64,000 bases of DNA from assembly GCA_905479735.1 (NCBI GenBank), contig CAJQNS010000014.1, positions 1 to 64,000 on the forward strand, written 5' to 3'. Of the stretch, positions 62,647-64,000 are shown one piece after another (positions within the stretch are counted from its first letter, which is position 1; each line of letters opens with the position of its first letter). Below the pieces are notes generated by a model. The model was not told where the DNA came from, did no database searches, and saw only the letters and a program-made list of their open reading frames with translations. Made by a program: the position numbers and the translations under genes. The DNA is from an uncultured Desulfofustis sp. Its GTDB lineage: Bacteria; Desulfobacterota; Desulfobulbia; Desulfobulbales; Desulfocapsaceae.

Positions 62647-63944
62647 GCCCACTTCTTGTTGGTATCATAGGGATTTTTGTTCTTATCCTGCTGATTGTTT
62701 TGCGCATGCAAATCGGCATCAGCATGGCCCTGGTGGGTTTTCTGGGATTTGCCTATATCGTTGGCATCGATCCGGCCCTGGGACTGTTGAAAACCGTACC
62801 GTTCAGCACCTTGTCGAGTCAGAATCTAAGCGTCATTCCACTCTTTATCCTGATGGGTGCCTTCGCCTTTGCTGCAAACATAAGTGAAGACCTTTATCGG
62901 GCGGTGCACAAATGGCTGGGACACTTCCGTGGCGGGCTGGCAATGGCGACAGTGGCCGCCTGTGCCTGTTTTGCGGCAATAAGCGGATCGAGTCTGGCGA
63001 CCGCCGCGACGCTTGGCAAAGTGGCAATGCCGGAGATGAAAAAGTACAAGTACGATACCGCCCTGGCCACCGGTTCTATAGCTGCTGGTGGCAGTATCGG
63101 CATCCTCATCCCGCCAAGTGTTATCCTGATAATTTACGGAATCATCACCGAGCAATCCATCGGCAAGCTCTTTCTCGCCGGCTTTATTCCGGGTCTGCTC
63201 GAGGCACTCTTTTATATCATTACTATTGTCATCCTCACCCGCATCAATCCTGCTCTGGGTCCACGAGGCCCCCGGGCGACCATGGCGGAGAGGATGGGAT
63301 CTCTGTCGAGCGTCTGGGAGGTCGTTGTACTTTTTGTTGTGGTGATCGGCGGCATCTATCTCGGGGTTTTCACCCCAACCGAAGCAGCCGCTGTAGGAGC
63401 CTTTGGCACATTCTGTTTTGCCATCTTCCGTAAGAAACTGACCTGGTCTACCTTCGTATCGAGCCTGCTGCAGACCTGCCAAACAACCGGAATGCTTTTT
63501 ATGGTTGTGCTGGGGGCCATGATCCTTGGCTATTTTTTTTCGGTCAGCAGGCTGCCGTTTGAACTCGCCTCCTGGGTTGGAGAGCTCACGGTAAACCGCT
63601 ATGTGGTTCTCATCTTGGTTCTGCTTGCAGTCGGTATCCTCGGCTGCCTGATGGATTCCATGGCCATAGTGTTGCTTACGGTGCCGGTATTCTACCCCTT
63701 GATCCAGAATCTTGGGTTTGACCCGATCTGGTTCGGCATTCTCATCGTTCGGGTAACGGAGATGGGCCTAATCACCCCTCCGGTGGGGCTCAATGTCTAT
63801 ATAATTCACGGAATTACCGGCGAGCCCATGGGGACTATTTTCAAGGGAGTGGTGCCTTTCATCATTGCCGATATACTGGAAATAATGCTGCTTATTGCCA
63901 TTCCGGAAATCACCCTGTTTCTGCCGGGGCTTATGGACGGCTAG
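62643..63944 (+). CDS. dctM: TRAP transporter large permease DctM
   Basis: 433 residues with about 12 membrane helices. Typical DctM stretches are present: AAISGSSLATAATLGKVAMPEM, GGSIGILIPPSVILIIYGI and ITPPVGLNVYII. Sodium-coupled uptake together with DctP and DctQ. Ends 57 bp before the end of the window; no further gene is seen. Confidence 0.95.
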   Translation: MSPLLVGIIGIFVLILLIVLRMQIGISMALVGFLGFAYIVGIDPALGLLKTVPFSTLSSQNLSVIPLFILMGAFAFAANISEDLYRAVHKWLGHFRGGLAMATVAACACFAAISGSSLATAATLGKVAMPEMKKYKYDTALATGSIAAGGSIGILIPPSVILIIYGIITEQSIGKLFLAGFIPGLLEALFYIITIVILTRINPALGPRGPRATMAERMGSLSSVWEVVVLFVVVIGGIYLGVFTPTEAAAVGAFGTFCFAIFRKKLTWSTFVSSLLQTCQTTGMLFMVVLGAMILGYFFSVSRLPFELASWVGELTVNRYVVLILVLLAVGILGCLMDSMAIVLLTVPVFYPLIQNLGFDPIWFGILIVRVTEMGLITPPVGLNVYIIHGITGEPMGTIFKGVVPFIIADILEIMLLIAIPEITLFLPGLMDG

Positions 63945-64000
63945 CCCGCATATTTCATGGATAACCAGCATTAATACAAATTATTTCTATAATATTAGAG

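Overview
The window looks like chromosomal DNA of an anaerobic Desulfobacterota bacterium, possibly of the Desulfobulbales type. The evidence is indirect: several oxygen-sensitive molybdenum enzymes, a one-cluster ferredoxin, a ferredoxin-fused aldo/keto reductase, a TRAP transporter, ADP-forming acyl-CoA synthetase subunits and a sigma-54 activator. No marker gene (rRNA, dsr, ribosomal protein) is present, so the taxonomy is inference.

Layout. (1) 1-931: AT-rich and gene-free, containing the 5' 42 nt of a tRNA-Leu(CAA) that breaks off in the anticodon stem, so probably a recombination scar. (2) 932-10913: a leftward glycerol operon in the order glpV-glpR-glpS-glpT-glpP-glpQ-glpU-glpD-glpK, i.e. 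an ABC importer followed by oxidation and phosphorylation enzymes. (3) 11340-24982: housekeeping and mixed genes (ferredoxin-type aldo/keto reductase, argF, pyrB, a DMT exporter, an RsbU-type phosphatase, a DUF4405 protein, a Spy/CpxP-like protein, a four-gene 2-hydroxyacid/aldolase/kinase/phosphatase set, a thioesterase), with two copies of a ~143-bp inverted-repeat element at 11340 and 13137. (4) 25200-30262: cupin, ferredoxin, two exporters, a DUF1932 dehydrogenase and an arylamine N-acetyltransferase. (5) 30331-63944: an accessory catabolic region that is the interesting part of the window.

The catabolic region holds three large/small subunit pairs related to pyrogallol-phloroglucinol transhydroxylase (AthL/AthS): 31358-34800, 39676-42836 and 52035-55480. 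All three large subunits keep the Asp-Ser-Trp motif whose Ser ligates Mo in the Pelobacter acidigallici enzyme. Two of the small subunits have 16 cysteines, enough for four [4Fe-4S] clusters. The middle one has lost the cluster cysteines and the core of the ferredoxin domain but keeps the C-terminal beta domain, which suggests a transhydroxylase with no Fe-S cluster at all. Around these pairs sit two tandem PF04199 'cyclase' hydrolases, a leftward operon (cupin, SDR reductase, ADP-forming acyl-CoA synthetase beta and alpha, enoyl-CoA hydratase, DUF35 protein, thiolase), GntR and IclR regulators, a cytidylate-kinase-like/BON protein, a sigma-54 activator, and a fourth molybdopterin enzyme with a small ferredoxin subunit and a DctPQM TRAP transporter.

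Working hypothesis: uptake of an anionic substrate, hydroxyl-group rearrangement or hydroxylation of a polyhydroxylated ring by Mo enzymes, ring reduction by an SDR, hydrolytic ring opening by PF04199 enzymes, then CoA-dependent hydration and thiolysis with ATP recovered by ADP-forming synthetase. Each family assignment is sequence-based; the joined pathway and its substrate are inference.
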